A stretch of 54,714 nucleotides of DNA from Streptomyces sp. GC420 (GTDB lineage: Bacteria > Actinomycetota > Actinomycetes > Streptomycetales > Streptomycetaceae): the NCBI RefSeq assembly GCF_009916105.1, contig NZ_JAAAXQ010000006.1, positions 1 through 54,714 on the forward strand, given 5' to 3'. Each line of letters opens with the position of its first letter. Positions within the stretch are counted from its first letter, which is position 1. The position numbers were made by a program, and so were the translations under genes. Positions 27,250-36,087 of the stretch are shown in pieces. The notes below the pieces were generated by a model. The model was not told the origin of the DNA. It was given only the letters and a program-made list of their open reading frames with translations, and made no database searches.

Positions 27250-28959
27250 TCAGTTCTGGGTCGGTGTTGGTTCGCTTCGCCACTGCCTGGGGAGGGCGGG
27301 TGGTTTCTTGACTGTGGTGGCGAGGGCGGTGACCGCGCTTCGGGTCCAGGAGTACTGGGCTTTTACGCGTGTTGTCCGGTCGTCGGAGGCGGGGTAGCCG
27401 AATGCGCCGTCGGTGTTCTGCTGGGCGATGAGGAAGGCGATGGCGTCCTGGGTGATGCGGTGCCGGCCCCATCCGTTCTGGGCAAGGGTACGGATGGTCG
27501 CTGCGATCTGGCCGAGGTGGTAGGTCTCCAGGGACTCGTGCAGGGAGACAGCGGAGTTCAAGGGGTAGGCACGCTGTTCACGGTGCGTGGCTTGCCGGGG
27601 AATGAATGCCGCGGTGGACGGGCTGATGAGACCGAGGCCGATCAGCTGGTTGACACCGTCGGCAATGTCGGCAGGGATGCTGTCGAGGGAGCTGACCACG
27701 TCAGCTGTCGCCTTGAGGAAGTCGTCCAGGGAGGGGCATGCGGCTCCTGCTGCGCGGAGGGCGAGGCTGAGCTCTCCTGCGACTTCCATGCCCTGTTCCT
27801 GCCAGAAGGCCGGGTTCGCGTCGGCGAGGTGTGCTGCGTAGTACTCGAGTACCGGCCGGGCGAGGTGGTGTTGCTGGATTGCGGCGGCCCCGACAGCGGC
27901 GGCCGTGACTCCGGCAAGCCCCACGCGGGGGTCCTGGGCCATGCTCTCGTTGCACAGCCACACGACCGCGCGCCTCAGGGGCATCTCGACGGAAACTCTG
28001 GCGGTCGGCGGGTGGGGGAGTGGCCTGACGGGGCGTCGGGGGCTTCGCTCGAGCAGGCCGGCCAGGGCGGCGACGATGGTGGTGTGGTAGCCCTCTGCCC
28101 AGCTCCGGAAGTAGTTGTCTCCGCCGTGGATCCCGGGGTGGAGGATGCCTTCAGGGCCGTTCATGCGTCCGCTGTCCTCCTGGACGGACTCCAGGAAGGC
28201 CCAGGCCCGGTCTGCCGCGTGGGAGTCGGTGGCACCGAGGCAGTACAGGCAGCACAGAAGCTCGCCGACCAGGTCGGCGTTCGCACGGGCTTCGGCCAGG
28301 ACGAGGAGGGCCTCGAGGAGTTCGACACCCTCGCCGGGGTGGTATCCGCGAGGCCACACGGGCTCACGCAGGCCGAAGTCCGTGACGTAGAAGATTGTGT
28401 GAGTGATGGCGTAGACGTCGCGGTCGGCCAGCTTGAGGACGTTCGGACGGCGGCACAGGATCGTGAACGGCAGGACATCGTCCATGGATGTCAGGCCGTG
28501 TTCGATGCCGCACAGGTACAGGGTGTGGAGCAGGTCGAGCTGCCTGTACGGAACGCGCTCGAACGCTGCCGCATATCCGCCGTGAGTGGCCTGTTGAATG
28601 ATGCGCTTGAATTCCGGGTCCTCACGGCCGCAGAGCCGCAGTGCCGCGTAGGTCCCCGCATACAGCAGCAGAGCTGTCTCGTCCCGGGCAATCATCTCTC
28701 GATAGGAGGGTTGCCGGGCGACGTCCTCAACCTGCTGAAGAATGGCCGCATAGTCACCGTCAAGGGGCGCATCATCGAGCCGGGCACGCAGCCCCACCAG
28801 AAAAGCCGTCTCGATCAGAGCTTTGCGGGTGAACAGCACACTGTCGGGCTGAGCGTTGCGCGGATCCAGCAGATCCCGGCGCGCAGCGAGCCAGGCAACC
28901 GCCCGGTCCTCCACCGCGCGCCTTCGAGATGACCGGACGCCGGGTTCTTCTGTTTCCAC
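27250..28959 (-). CDS. Alpha/alpha-toroid-like protein, possibly DUF6895-related
   Basis: The GTG at 28959 lies six bases after GGGAGG and gives 569 residues. The protein is all helical with repeated hairpins. Two stretches stand out: YAITHTIFYVTDFGLREP with CCLYCLGATDSH in the first half, and a C-terminal AIAFLIAQQNTDGAFGYPAS that resembles the QW/DGAFG repeats of squalene cyclase and prenyltransferase toroids. I see no DDxxD or DXDD acid motif, so terpene-cyclase activity is not supported. The overall pattern reminds me of the DUF6895 family, but that is from memory. It follows a 68-codon gene by 37 bases, so the two probably form one operon. Confidence 0.6.
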   Translation of the reverse strand: METEEPGVRSSRRRAVEDRAVAWLAARRDLLDPRNAQPDSVLFTRKALIETAFLVGLRARLDDAPLDGDYAAILQQVEDVARQPSYREMIARDETALLLYAGTYAALRLCGREDPEFKRIIQQATHGGYAAAFERVPYRQLDLLHTLYLCGIEHGLTSMDDVLPFTILCRRPNVLKLADRDVYAITHTIFYVTDFGLREPVWPRGYHPGEGVELLEALLVLAEARANADLVGELLCCLYCLGATDSHAADRAWAFLESVQEDSGRMNGPEGILHPGIHGGDNYFRSWAEGYHTTIVAALAGLLERSPRRPVRPLPHPPTARVSVEMPLRRAVVWLCNESMAQDPRVGLAGVTAAAVGAAAIQQHHLARPVLEYYAAHLADANPAFWQEQGMEVAGELSLALRAAGAACPSLDDFLKATADVVSSLDSIPADIADGVNQLIGLGLISPSTAAFIPRQATHREQRAYPLNSAVSLHESLETYHLGQIAATIRTLAQNGWGRHRITQDAIAFLIAQQNTDGAFGYPASDDRTTRVKAQYSWTRSAVTALATTVKKPPALPRQWRSEPTPTQN

Positions 28960-28996
28960 CGTGTTCCTCCCGGCAGTCACCTTGATCAGCGATCGT

Positions 28997-29203
28997 TCAG
29001 CTGTCTGCGGGCGCAGGGGCGTCCGCTACCTCGTTGGCGACGACCAGGACGTAGCGCTCCCAGGCCAGCACATAGCCTGCGACATCGTCCAGTTGGCTGA
29101 CCTGGCCGACGACGCGCTCCAGGGGAACGCTGAGATCGACCAGGCCGCTGGTCCTGAGGAAATCCAGCGCTTTGCGCGCGTCAACCGGCGGGGGACAGGA
29201 CAT
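28997..29203 (-). CDS. 68-residue protein of unknown function
   Basis: A perfect AGGAGG site precedes the ATG at 29203. The peptide begins MSCPPPVDARKALDFLRTSG and continues with LVDLSVPLERVVGQVSQLDD and AWERYVLVVANE. It has no signal or membrane helix and is predicted to be mostly helical. It lies directly before the toroid-like gene. Function is unknown. It could be a partner or substrate of that protein. The AT-rich region just upstream (29211-29330) probably contains the promoter. Confidence 0.6.
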   Translation of the reverse strand: MSCPPPVDARKALDFLRTSGLVDLSVPLERVVGQVSQLDDVAGYVLAWERYVLVVANEVADAPAPADS

Positions 29204-29324
29204 GGCGAACCTCCTGCTAGAAAGTCCAGCATTTCCCCTCTACTATCTTCCCCCTGGCCATGGCAGCGGAATATGCGTGCGATAACTCATATAGTCACAC
29301 CACTCCGCTCGGATTTCCCATATA

Positions 29325-29356
29325 AGGCTCCAGCGAGCCTCCCAGTAAAATACTGG
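29325..29356 (-). terminator. Two adjacent hairpins after the AcoR-like gene
   Basis: Read on the minus strand, CCAGTA-TTT-TACTGG is followed by AGGCTC-GCTG-GAGCCT and then TTATAT. Both stems are perfect six-base repeats. They lie about 100 bases after the stop of the regulator gene and upstream of the 68-residue gene, consistent with a terminator. Confidence 0.55.
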
Positions 29357-29459
29357 ATGGCGCCCACCTGCTCGTCAGATCCAAGCGGCCGCCGAGGCCG
29401 GCTGCCAGGGCCTGGGCGCGCAGACCGGCGGGACTCCCTGCCTGCCGCGCACGAGCTCG

Positions 29460-31307
29460 TCAGATCGTGGTGACACCGAAGCTCTTGAGCTTGCGGTACA
29501 ACGACGAGCGCGCGATCCCGAGTATCGCCGCTGCCTGGACGCGGTTTCCGTTGGCGTCGTGGAGGGCCTTGATGATGGCGTCGCGCTCGATGGCCTCCAT
29601 ACCGGTGAGTCGGCGCCGGGCCGCGTCGTGGCAGTACCCCGGCAGGTCCTCTGGCTGGATCTCCCCGACGGGGCGTCTGAGCAGCGTCGCGGTCAGGGCT
29701 TCCTCGAGCTGCCTGATGTTGTGGGGCCATGTGTAGCGGCAGATCACCCGGAGCGCCGCCGGGCTGACCCGGGTGTCCCTCTTTCCGGAGATCTTGTTGA
29801 GCACCTGGGCGACCACTGCGGGGATGTCCTCGCTGCGGTGGCGCAGCGGCGGCACCGTCACGGCCTGCTGGAAGTGCACCAGAAGGTCGTGGAACGGCAG
29901 ATCGGAGTCGATGTTGGCGTCGGAGAGCGTGGCGGCGACGTAGACGGGCCGGTCGCTGTCGGCCAGGGCGAGCAGGAAGGTGTTGAGCCGTTCGACGCCG
30001 TCCGTCGAGAGCTGGTCGATGTTCCTGAAGATGTACAGCGTCGGGAGGGCTGTCGCCTCCAGGGCGGTCTCGGCATCGGCGTCGGCGTAGCTCGAGCGCG
30101 AGATGTCGACCGCGTCGATGAGCAGGCTTCGCCCGCGGGGATTGACACGATGGTAGATCTCGGCGACGAGTGAGAACTTGCCCGTGCCGGTCTCTCCCAT
30201 GACCAGCAGCGCCTCATGGCGGGACAGGGCCGAGGCGATGTCGCCGCACGCCCTCCTCCACAGGGGTGACCGGCCACTGCCGCTCAGCGTGGACGGTGTG
30301 AGGAGCTGCGACAGGCTCAGGTTCGCCCCGGTGCCCATCCGCGGGGTGCGGACTGCCTCCTCGGCGACCGGGGAGCCCGGCCCGGGGGCAGTGCCCTCCG
30401 CGATCAGGGCGACCTCGACGACGATGCCGACCACGTCGTGTCCTGCGGTGATGCGGGTGCCGCGGACGCGGACGACCTTGCCCGTGTTCAGTTCGAGCTG
30501 GTCCACGGCGCGATCCTGTCGGCTCATGAGGTGTCGCGCGTGGTCATGGACGGTCTGCTGTTCCCCCGGCGTGAGCAGCACGTGGGCGAAGGCGTTGGCC
30601 ATCGTCACGGATCCGCCGAGTGCCATGACGGCGTCGCGCGACCGCGCGTCGGTACGGACGAACGTCTCGAAGAGGGCCTGCTGACTATGGCTGCGGTCGA
30701 TCAGCAGGTTGCGTTCGATCTCGTGGACGGCCGACCTCACCAGCGAGTGCATCAGCGGATTCGAGTGCTCGGTCAGGCAGCTGATGTCGAGCACTCCCTC
30801 GATACGGCCGCTGAGCGGATCCCGCACGGGAGCTCCCGAACACGCGAAGGGCTGCAGGCATTCGTGGAAGTGCTCCGGTCCCACGATCTGGACCGGCTGG
30901 CCGGACTCGAAGACGGTGCCGACGCCGTTCGTCCCGATCCCGCGCTCCGCGTATTCGAAGCCGGGGGCGAAGGAGACGTTGTCCAGCATCAGCCCGATCG
31001 TCCGGGCCGTGTCGACACGGGTCAGCACCCGGGCCTTCCCGTCGGTCAGGGCGATGCTGAGCGGAATGTCCGCTGTCTCCTCGCTCAACCGGTCGATGAT
31101 CGGCCGTGAGCAGCGGACCAGCCGGCTGGACATGTCCAGGTCGGTGTGGAAGGTCGCCTGAGAGGCGGTTGCGTCCACACCGGCTGTCCGCGAGCGCTGC
31201 CACGACGCGACCACGACATCGGGGACCGCACCCTCCACAGCCGATCCGGAGGTGAGAAACCCGGTGCGTGCGGCGGCGATCACGACTCGCCGGTCGGCAG
31301 CTTCCAT
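29460..31307 (-). CDS. AcoR/MimR-type activator with GAF, AAA and Fis domains
   Basis: From the ATG at 31307, with AAGGGG upstream, this is a 615-residue regulator. The N-terminal sensor half contains the AcoR-like block FAPGFEYAERGIGTNGVGT and ECLQPFACSGAPVRDP. A degenerate AAA+ domain follows (Walker A MGETGTGKFSLVAEIYHRV) that lacks the GAFTGA loop needed to touch sigma-54. The Fis-type helix-turn-helix GNRVQAAAILGIARSSLYRK is at the C-terminus. Actinomycete relatives such as MimR activate acetone-responsive genes without sigma-54. Its position opposite a ketone carboxylase operon makes it the likely ketone-responsive activator of that operon. Confidence 0.9.
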   Translation of the reverse strand: MEAADRRVVIAAARTGFLTSGSAVEGAVPDVVVASWQRSRTAGVDATASQATFHTDLDMSSRLVRCSRPIIDRLSEETADIPLSIALTDGKARVLTRVDTARTIGLMLDNVSFAPGFEYAERGIGTNGVGTVFESGQPVQIVGPEHFHECLQPFACSGAPVRDPLSGRIEGVLDISCLTEHSNPLMHSLVRSAVHEIERNLLIDRSHSQQALFETFVRTDARSRDAVMALGGSVTMANAFAHVLLTPGEQQTVHDHARHLMSRQDRAVDQLELNTGKVVRVRGTRITAGHDVVGIVVEVALIAEGTAPGPGSPVAEEAVRTPRMGTGANLSLSQLLTPSTLSGSGRSPLWRRACGDIASALSRHEALLVMGETGTGKFSLVAEIYHRVNPRGRSLLIDAVDISRSSYADADAETALEATALPTLYIFRNIDQLSTDGVERLNTFLLALADSDRPVYVAATLSDANIDSDLPFHDLLVHFQQAVTVPPLRHRSEDIPAVVAQVLNKISGKRDTRVSPAALRVICRYTWPHNIRQLEEALTATLLRRPVGEIQPEDLPGYCHDAARRRLTGMEAIERDAIIKALHDANGNRVQAAAILGIARSSLYRKLKSFGVTTI

Positions 31308-31399
31308 CTGGCACCCCTTCGCAGGTGGGGATCCTTCGATCTTCTCGACCGGAACACTCCCAGGGAAGGGCCGGGAGCAGAACCGGAGACCGGTGCAAC

Positions 31400-31416
31400 T
31401 GTCCGAATGTGGGACA
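31400..31416. promoter_or_regulatory. TGTCC-N7-GGACA inverted repeat, candidate activator site
   Basis: TGTCC (31400-31404) and GGACA (31412-31416) form a perfect interrupted palindrome in the 217-base divergent region, 109 bases before the carboxylase start. A dyad at that distance suits binding of the adjacent AcoR-type activator. The link is inferred. Confidence 0.5.
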
Positions 31417-31524
31417 CGCCGCCCGCCGGGCGAGGCCGCACATTTGTCGCCAGCCCTCCTGGGAGCCGCCCGCAGGAGTTTCTGCATCACCCCTCATCCC
31501 TCGGATAACCCTAAGGGAACCCTC

Positions 31525-33459
31525 ATGCAACGTCTGATCAACATCGACAATGGTGGAACCCTCACCGACATCTGCGTCTGGGACGGACAGGACTTCACCT
31601 ACACCAAGACGCTGACCACGCCGTTCGACCTGTCCAAGTGCCTCTTCGACGGCATCACCAAGGCGTCGGAGGCGATCCACGGGGTCGCCGACATCGAGGC
31701 TCTGCTGCACAGCACACGGCACATCCGGTACTCGACCACCCAGGGAACCAACGCCCTGGTGGAGCGCAAGGGTCCCCGCATCGGGCTCATCACCGACGAT
31801 CCGGCAGTCGTCGGGGAGCTGCGATCCACCGGGGGCGAGGCCGGTCTCTTCGACGACCTCGTCGGCACCCGGGTCGCGGTCATCGATCCCCGCGCGGACG
31901 AGGAGTCCCTCGGCTTCGACCTCGTGCAGCGGGTCAACAAGCTGACGACCGACGGCGCCGCCCGCATCGTGGTCGCGGTCGGTGACGCCGGCGGCCAGGA
32001 CGAGCGCCGTCTGCGCGGCATTCTGCTGCGCAAGTTCCCCCGGCATCTGCTGGGCTCGGTGCCGATCCTCTACTCCTGGGAGCTCACCGCGGACCGCGTG
32101 CGTGCGCGGCGGATCTGGTCCGCGGTGATCAACGCCTTCCTGCACCCGACGATGGAACGATTCCTGTACCACGCCGAGGACCGCCTCCGCTCGCACCGCG
32201 TCCGGAATCCGCTGCTCATCTACCGCAACGACGGGGCCTCCTCCAGGGTGGCCAAGTCGGTGGCGCTCAAGACGTACTCCTCGGGTCCGCGCGGCGGCCT
32301 TGAGGGGACCCGTGCCCTGGCCAGGGCGTACGGCCTCAAACACGTCCTGATGATCGACGTCGGGGGAACGACCACCGATGTCGGATCCGTCAAGGACTCC
32401 CGGATCGAAGTCGACCGCCGCGGCTCGATCGAGGGCGTGCCGATCTCGTTCCCCATGAGCAACGTCCACTCGACCGGGGTCGGCGGCAGCTCGGTCATCA
32501 CCGTCCGGGACGGCGGGATCACGGTCGGGCCGGAGAGCGTCGGTGCGGCGCCCGGGCCCGCCTGCTTCGGGTTCGGTGGCAAGAGCGCCACCATCACCGA
32601 CGTCAATCTGCTGCTCGGTGTCCTCGACCCCACGACCTACCTGGACGGCGGGTTCAGCCTGGACGCGGAGCGTTCGAAGGCCGCCGTCACCGCGACGGTC
32701 GCCGAACCGCTGGGCATCACCCTCGAGGAGGCACTCGTCCGGATGGAGGCGGCGTACTTCGCCACCATGGCGGACGCGTTCGCCGACGCGATCGAGGACG
32801 CCTCGCAGACGACCATCGCGGCCTTCGGCGGCGCCGGCCCGATGAGCGCCTGCGGCGCGGCCCGGCTGGGCGGCGTCAAGACCGTACTCGTCCCGAAGCT
32901 CGCGGCGGTCTTCTCAGCGTTCGGGATCAGCTTCTCCGACATCGGACAGAGCTACGAGGCCGGCCTTCCGGAACCCTCGGCCGCGGCGGCCGCAGTGGTG
33001 CACGACTCGCTGCTGGAGCGCGCCGAGCGCGACATGTTCCAGGAAGGGCACGAACTGGTCTCGTGCGTCCAGGAGTGGAGCATGGTCGTGGAGGAGCAGG
33101 ACGGCACACTGGTCTCCGAGGTCCCCTACGCATACGGCGACGTCCCCGAGGTCGGTCCCGGCCGTCACGGTTCGCTCAGGCTCACGGTCACCGCCGCACT
33201 GCCTCATGCCGATCTCGCCGGCAACGAGGCGCTCGCCCCCGTGCCGGCCGTCGCATCGGGCACCCGGCGGGTGCGCGCGAGCGCGGACCGGGTGGAGGAC
33301 GTGCCCGTCTACTCGCTCGTGGAGCAGCAGCCCGGTGCCACCGCCGCGGGCCCGGCCATCGTCGAGGGCCCCTTCTTCACTGCCCGTGTCCTGGAGGACT
33401 GGCAGCTCCACGTCACGGCCGGCGGCGACCTGATGCTCACCGACACCCGCCGACTGTGA
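31525..33459 (+). CDS. HyuA-like carboxylase subunit, about 70 kDa
   Basis: The 644-residue protein (ATG at 31525 after AAGGGA) belongs to the hydantoinase A/acetone carboxylase ATP-binding family. It starts RLINIDNGGTLTDICVWDG, where IDxGGTxTD is the phosphate-binding loop. The second such motif is MIDVGGTTTDVG, with TQGTNALVERKG between them. Its size and position before a small zinc protein match the 70-kDa subunit of acetophenone carboxylase. These enzymes phosphorylate the ketone enol and bicarbonate with ATP and then join them to a 3-oxo acid. It is the first gene of the operon. The frame extends upstream, but without a ribosome site. Confidence 0.85.
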   Translation: MQRLINIDNGGTLTDICVWDGQDFTYTKTLTTPFDLSKCLFDGITKASEAIHGVADIEALLHSTRHIRYSTTQGTNALVERKGPRIGLITDDPAVVGELRSTGGEAGLFDDLVGTRVAVIDPRADEESLGFDLVQRVNKLTTDGAARIVVAVGDAGGQDERRLRGILLRKFPRHLLGSVPILYSWELTADRVRARRIWSAVINAFLHPTMERFLYHAEDRLRSHRVRNPLLIYRNDGASSRVAKSVALKTYSSGPRGGLEGTRALARAYGLKHVLMIDVGGTTTDVGSVKDSRIEVDRRGSIEGVPISFPMSNVHSTGVGGSSVITVRDGGITVGPESVGAAPGPACFGFGGKSATITDVNLLLGVLDPTTYLDGGFSLDAERSKAAVTATVAEPLGITLEEALVRMEAAYFATMADAFADAIEDASQTTIAAFGGAGPMSACGAARLGGVKTVLVPKLAAVFSAFGISFSDIGQSYEAGLPEPSAAAAAVVHDSLLERAERDMFQEGHELVSCVQEWSMVVEEQDGTLVSEVPYAYGDVPEVGPGRHGSLRLTVTAALPHADLAGNEALAPVPAVASGTRRVRASADRVEDVPVYSLVEQQPGATAAGPAIVEGPFFTARVLEDWQLHVTAGGDLMLTDTRRL

Positions 33460-33489
33460 ATCCCCCGGCTCGCGAAAGGCCAGATCACC

Positions 33490-33906
33490 ATGCGCGTACC
33501 CATGACCGAATACCTGCTCATCGACCTGGACACCGAGCGATGGATGTGCCGGGTCTGTGACCACGACCTCGGCGACGCCCGCGGCAACTACAAGGAGGGG
33601 ACGCTGGTCTACGACCGCGACCCGCGCGAGATCCACCAGCCGATCATCGACCCGCAGCGGTACGAGTTCACGTTCTCCCCGGACCCGGCGTACTGCCGCA
33701 TCCTCGAGTTCTACTGCCCCGGCTGCGCCACCCAGATGGAGACCGAGTACGTGCCGCCGGGGCACCCGCCGGCCGTCGACATGCTCTGGGACATCGACGC
33801 GCTGCGCGCCCAGTGGCAGGAGCGCGGCACCGACCCCATGACGGCCGTCGCGTACGGGCCCGGCGAGGACGTCCAGCGGCACAGCCACGCCGCCGACGCC
33901 CACTGA
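33490..33906 (+). CDS. Small zinc-binding carboxylase subunit
   Basis: The 138-residue protein has two cysteine pairs, MCRVCDH (C-x2-C) and CPGCATQME, suitable for one zinc. It also contains the family run YKEGTLVYDRDPREIHQPII. It corresponds to the gamma subunit of acetone carboxylase and the 15-kDa subunit of acetophenone carboxylase. It starts 30 bases after the preceding subunit gene and ends 27 bases before the next. A second in-frame ATG at 33502 is possible. Confidence 0.85.
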   Translation: MRVPMTEYLLIDLDTERWMCRVCDHDLGDARGNYKEGTLVYDRDPREIHQPIIDPQRYEFTFSPDPAYCRILEFYCPGCATQMETEYVPPGHPPAVDMLWDIDALRAQWQERGTDPMTAVAYGPGEDVQRHSHAADAH

Positions 33907-33933
33907 CAACTCAGCCAGAAAGGAGACCGTCAC

Positions 33934-36060
33934 ATGAAGCGCATCTCCGTCGACATCGGCGGCACGTTCACCGACTGCTTCTTCGTCTGGGACGAGAGTT
34001 ACGTCGAGGCCAAGGCGCTGACCACCCATCACAATCTGGCACTCGGCTTCAACGAGGCGCTGGACCTGGCCTGTTCACGGGCCGGCCTGGACCGCGACCA
34101 GGTTCTCTCCGAGGTCGACTCCGTGCGTTACGCGACCACGCTCGGTACCAACGCGCTCATCGAACGCAAGGGCCCCAAGGTCGGCGCCATCGTGACGCAC
34201 GGATTCGAGGACACCATCCCCCTGTCCCGGGGCCGCGGCTACGGCGAAGGGCTGGACCCTTCCATGCAGCAGAACCTGCCGGCGGCCGAGCGCCCGGAAC
34301 CGCTCGTGGCCCGGCAGCTCATCCGCTCGGTCAAGGAGCGTGTCAACTCCGCGGGCAAGGTCGTCGTCCCCCTCCACGAGAAGGACGTGCGCAGCATGGT
34401 GCGCGAACTCGTGGACGCCGGCGCCGAGGCGCTTGTCGTCTCGCTCACCAACGCCACCGAGAACCCCGAACACGAACTGAGGATCCAGGAGATCATCCTC
34501 GAGGAGTACCCGCCGCACGAACTCGGTGCCATCCCCGTCCTGCTGGGACATCAGGTGTCCGGTCGCAAGGGCGAGTACGTGCGCGCGACGTCCACGATCG
34601 TGGACGGATTTCTCCACGAGATCATGTTCCACGCCCTGAGCCAGCTCGCGAACAACCTGCGCGAGTCCGGTTACGACAAGCCGATGCTGGTCATCCACAA
34701 CTCCGGCGGCATGGCGCAGATGAACTCCACGGACGCCCTGCAGACGATCCACTCCGGTCCCATCGCCGGCGTCGGAGCCGCCGAGCACCTGTCCGCCGAG
34801 ACCGGGATCGGTCACGTCATCTCCACCGACATGGGCGGCACCTCCTTCGACATCGGCCTGGTCCCCGAGGGGGGTGTCAAGCACTACGACTTCCAGCCGA
34901 CGATCGACCGCTGGCTGGTGTCCGTGCCGATGATCCACCTGCTGACGCTGGGGGCCGGAGGCGGCTCCATCGCCTCGTACGACCGTATCCACAAGGGCGT
35001 GAAGCTCGGTCCGGAGTCGGCGGGCTCCGATCCCGGCCCGGCGTGTTACGACCGCGGCGGGCTGCGGGCCACCGTCACCGACGCCGACCTGCTGCTCGGA
35101 TACCTCGACCCGGACAACTACGCCAACGGATTCATCAAGCTCAACCCCAAGCGGTCCGTCTTCGCGATCGAGGAGACGCTCTGCGACGAACTCGACATGG
35201 ACGTCATCCAGGCGGCCAAGGAGATCAAGCGCGGTGTCGACGAGCAGATGGCCATCGGCATCGCCAAGGAGCTACGGGTACGGGGCTATCTCCCCGAGGA
35301 CTTCACCATGCTCGCCTACGGCGGCAACGGTCCGCTGCACGCCTGCGGAATCGCCGACCACGCGGGAATCAGGAAGATTCTCGCGCCACCGTTCGCCTCG
35401 GTGTTCTCCGCCCTCGGCGCCGGCAACATGAAGCAGCTGCACATCCACGAACGCGGCGCTCACGTGGTGATGTACAACGCCACGACGCGGGCGCTGTACG
35501 ACCGGTACGACGAGTTCAACACCATCGTGGAGGAACTCGAGACCAAGGGCCGGGAGGACCTGGTGCGCCAGGGCTTCGACCCCGCGGACGTGCGCTACCG
35601 GCTCGAGATGGACATGCGCTACGGCAACCAGCTCGTCACGACCGCCGTCGTGTTCGACATCAACCGGATCCACGGAGTCGGCGATGTCCTGCACATGATC
35701 CGGACCTTCTCCGACATCTACGGCCAGCGCTACGGCGAGGGTTCCGAGGCACCCGAAGCCGGCATCCGTGTCCAGACCATCCGCGTCGCCTCGTTCGTCG
35801 ACGGCGACGTCGTGAAGTTCGACTCCCTCGAGTACGCGGGCGAGCGCACGGTGCCGGCACCGGTGGACCACCGCGAGGTCCATTTCGTCGGCGTGGACGA
35901 GCCGGTCAGCACGCCGATCTTCGACGCCGGTGCGCTGACCCACCGGCACAGGATCCCCGGCCCGGCCATCGTCACCACCGAGAACACCACCTACCTCGTA
36001 GAACCCGGCTGGTGTCTGGAGCCCACGCCGCAAGGCGCCGTGTGGTTCCTGCGCGACTGA
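33934..36060 (+). CDS. HyuA-like carboxylase subunit, acetone carboxylase beta type
   Basis: AAGGAG precedes this 708-residue protein. It opens KRISVDIGGTFTDCFFVWD and carries STDMGGTSFDIGLVPEGG, the two phosphate-binding loops of the hydantoinase A fold. It also carries LGTNALIERKGPKVGA and YGGNGPLHACGIADHAG. Length (78 kDa) equals the beta subunit of acetone carboxylase. It is a paralogue of the first operon gene, and the presence of two HyuA-type subunits is the acetophenone-carboxylase arrangement, not the three-subunit acetone enzyme. Confidence 0.9.
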   Translation: MKRISVDIGGTFTDCFFVWDESYVEAKALTTHHNLALGFNEALDLACSRAGLDRDQVLSEVDSVRYATTLGTNALIERKGPKVGAIVTHGFEDTIPLSRGRGYGEGLDPSMQQNLPAAERPEPLVARQLIRSVKERVNSAGKVVVPLHEKDVRSMVRELVDAGAEALVVSLTNATENPEHELRIQEIILEEYPPHELGAIPVLLGHQVSGRKGEYVRATSTIVDGFLHEIMFHALSQLANNLRESGYDKPMLVIHNSGGMAQMNSTDALQTIHSGPIAGVGAAEHLSAETGIGHVISTDMGGTSFDIGLVPEGGVKHYDFQPTIDRWLVSVPMIHLLTLGAGGGSIASYDRIHKGVKLGPESAGSDPGPACYDRGGLRATVTDADLLLGYLDPDNYANGFIKLNPKRSVFAIEETLCDELDMDVIQAAKEIKRGVDEQMAIGIAKELRVRGYLPEDFTMLAYGGNGPLHACGIADHAGIRKILAPPFASVFSALGAGNMKQLHIHERGAHVVMYNATTRALYDRYDEFNTIVEELETKGREDLVRQGFDPADVRYRLEMDMRYGNQLVTTAVVFDINRIHGVGDVLHMIRTFSDIYGQRYGEGSEAPEAGIRVQTIRVASFVDGDVVKFDSLEYAGERTVPAPVDHREVHFVGVDEPVSTPIFDAGALTHRHRIPGPAIVTTENTTYLVEPGWCLEPTPQGAVWFLRD

Positions 36061-36087
36061 GCCCCACAGACCTCAAGGAGTAGCGAA

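Noticed and set aside
27250..28959. Possible terpene cyclase or prenyltransferase
   Set aside because: Only a DGAFG-type repeat and helical pattern are shared. No DDxxD, NSE/DTE or DXDD motif is present.
31308..31524. Sigma-54 (-24/-12) promoter for the carboxylase operon
   Set aside because: The regulator lacks GAFTGA, actinomycetes lack sigma-54, and no convincing GG-N10-GC element was found.
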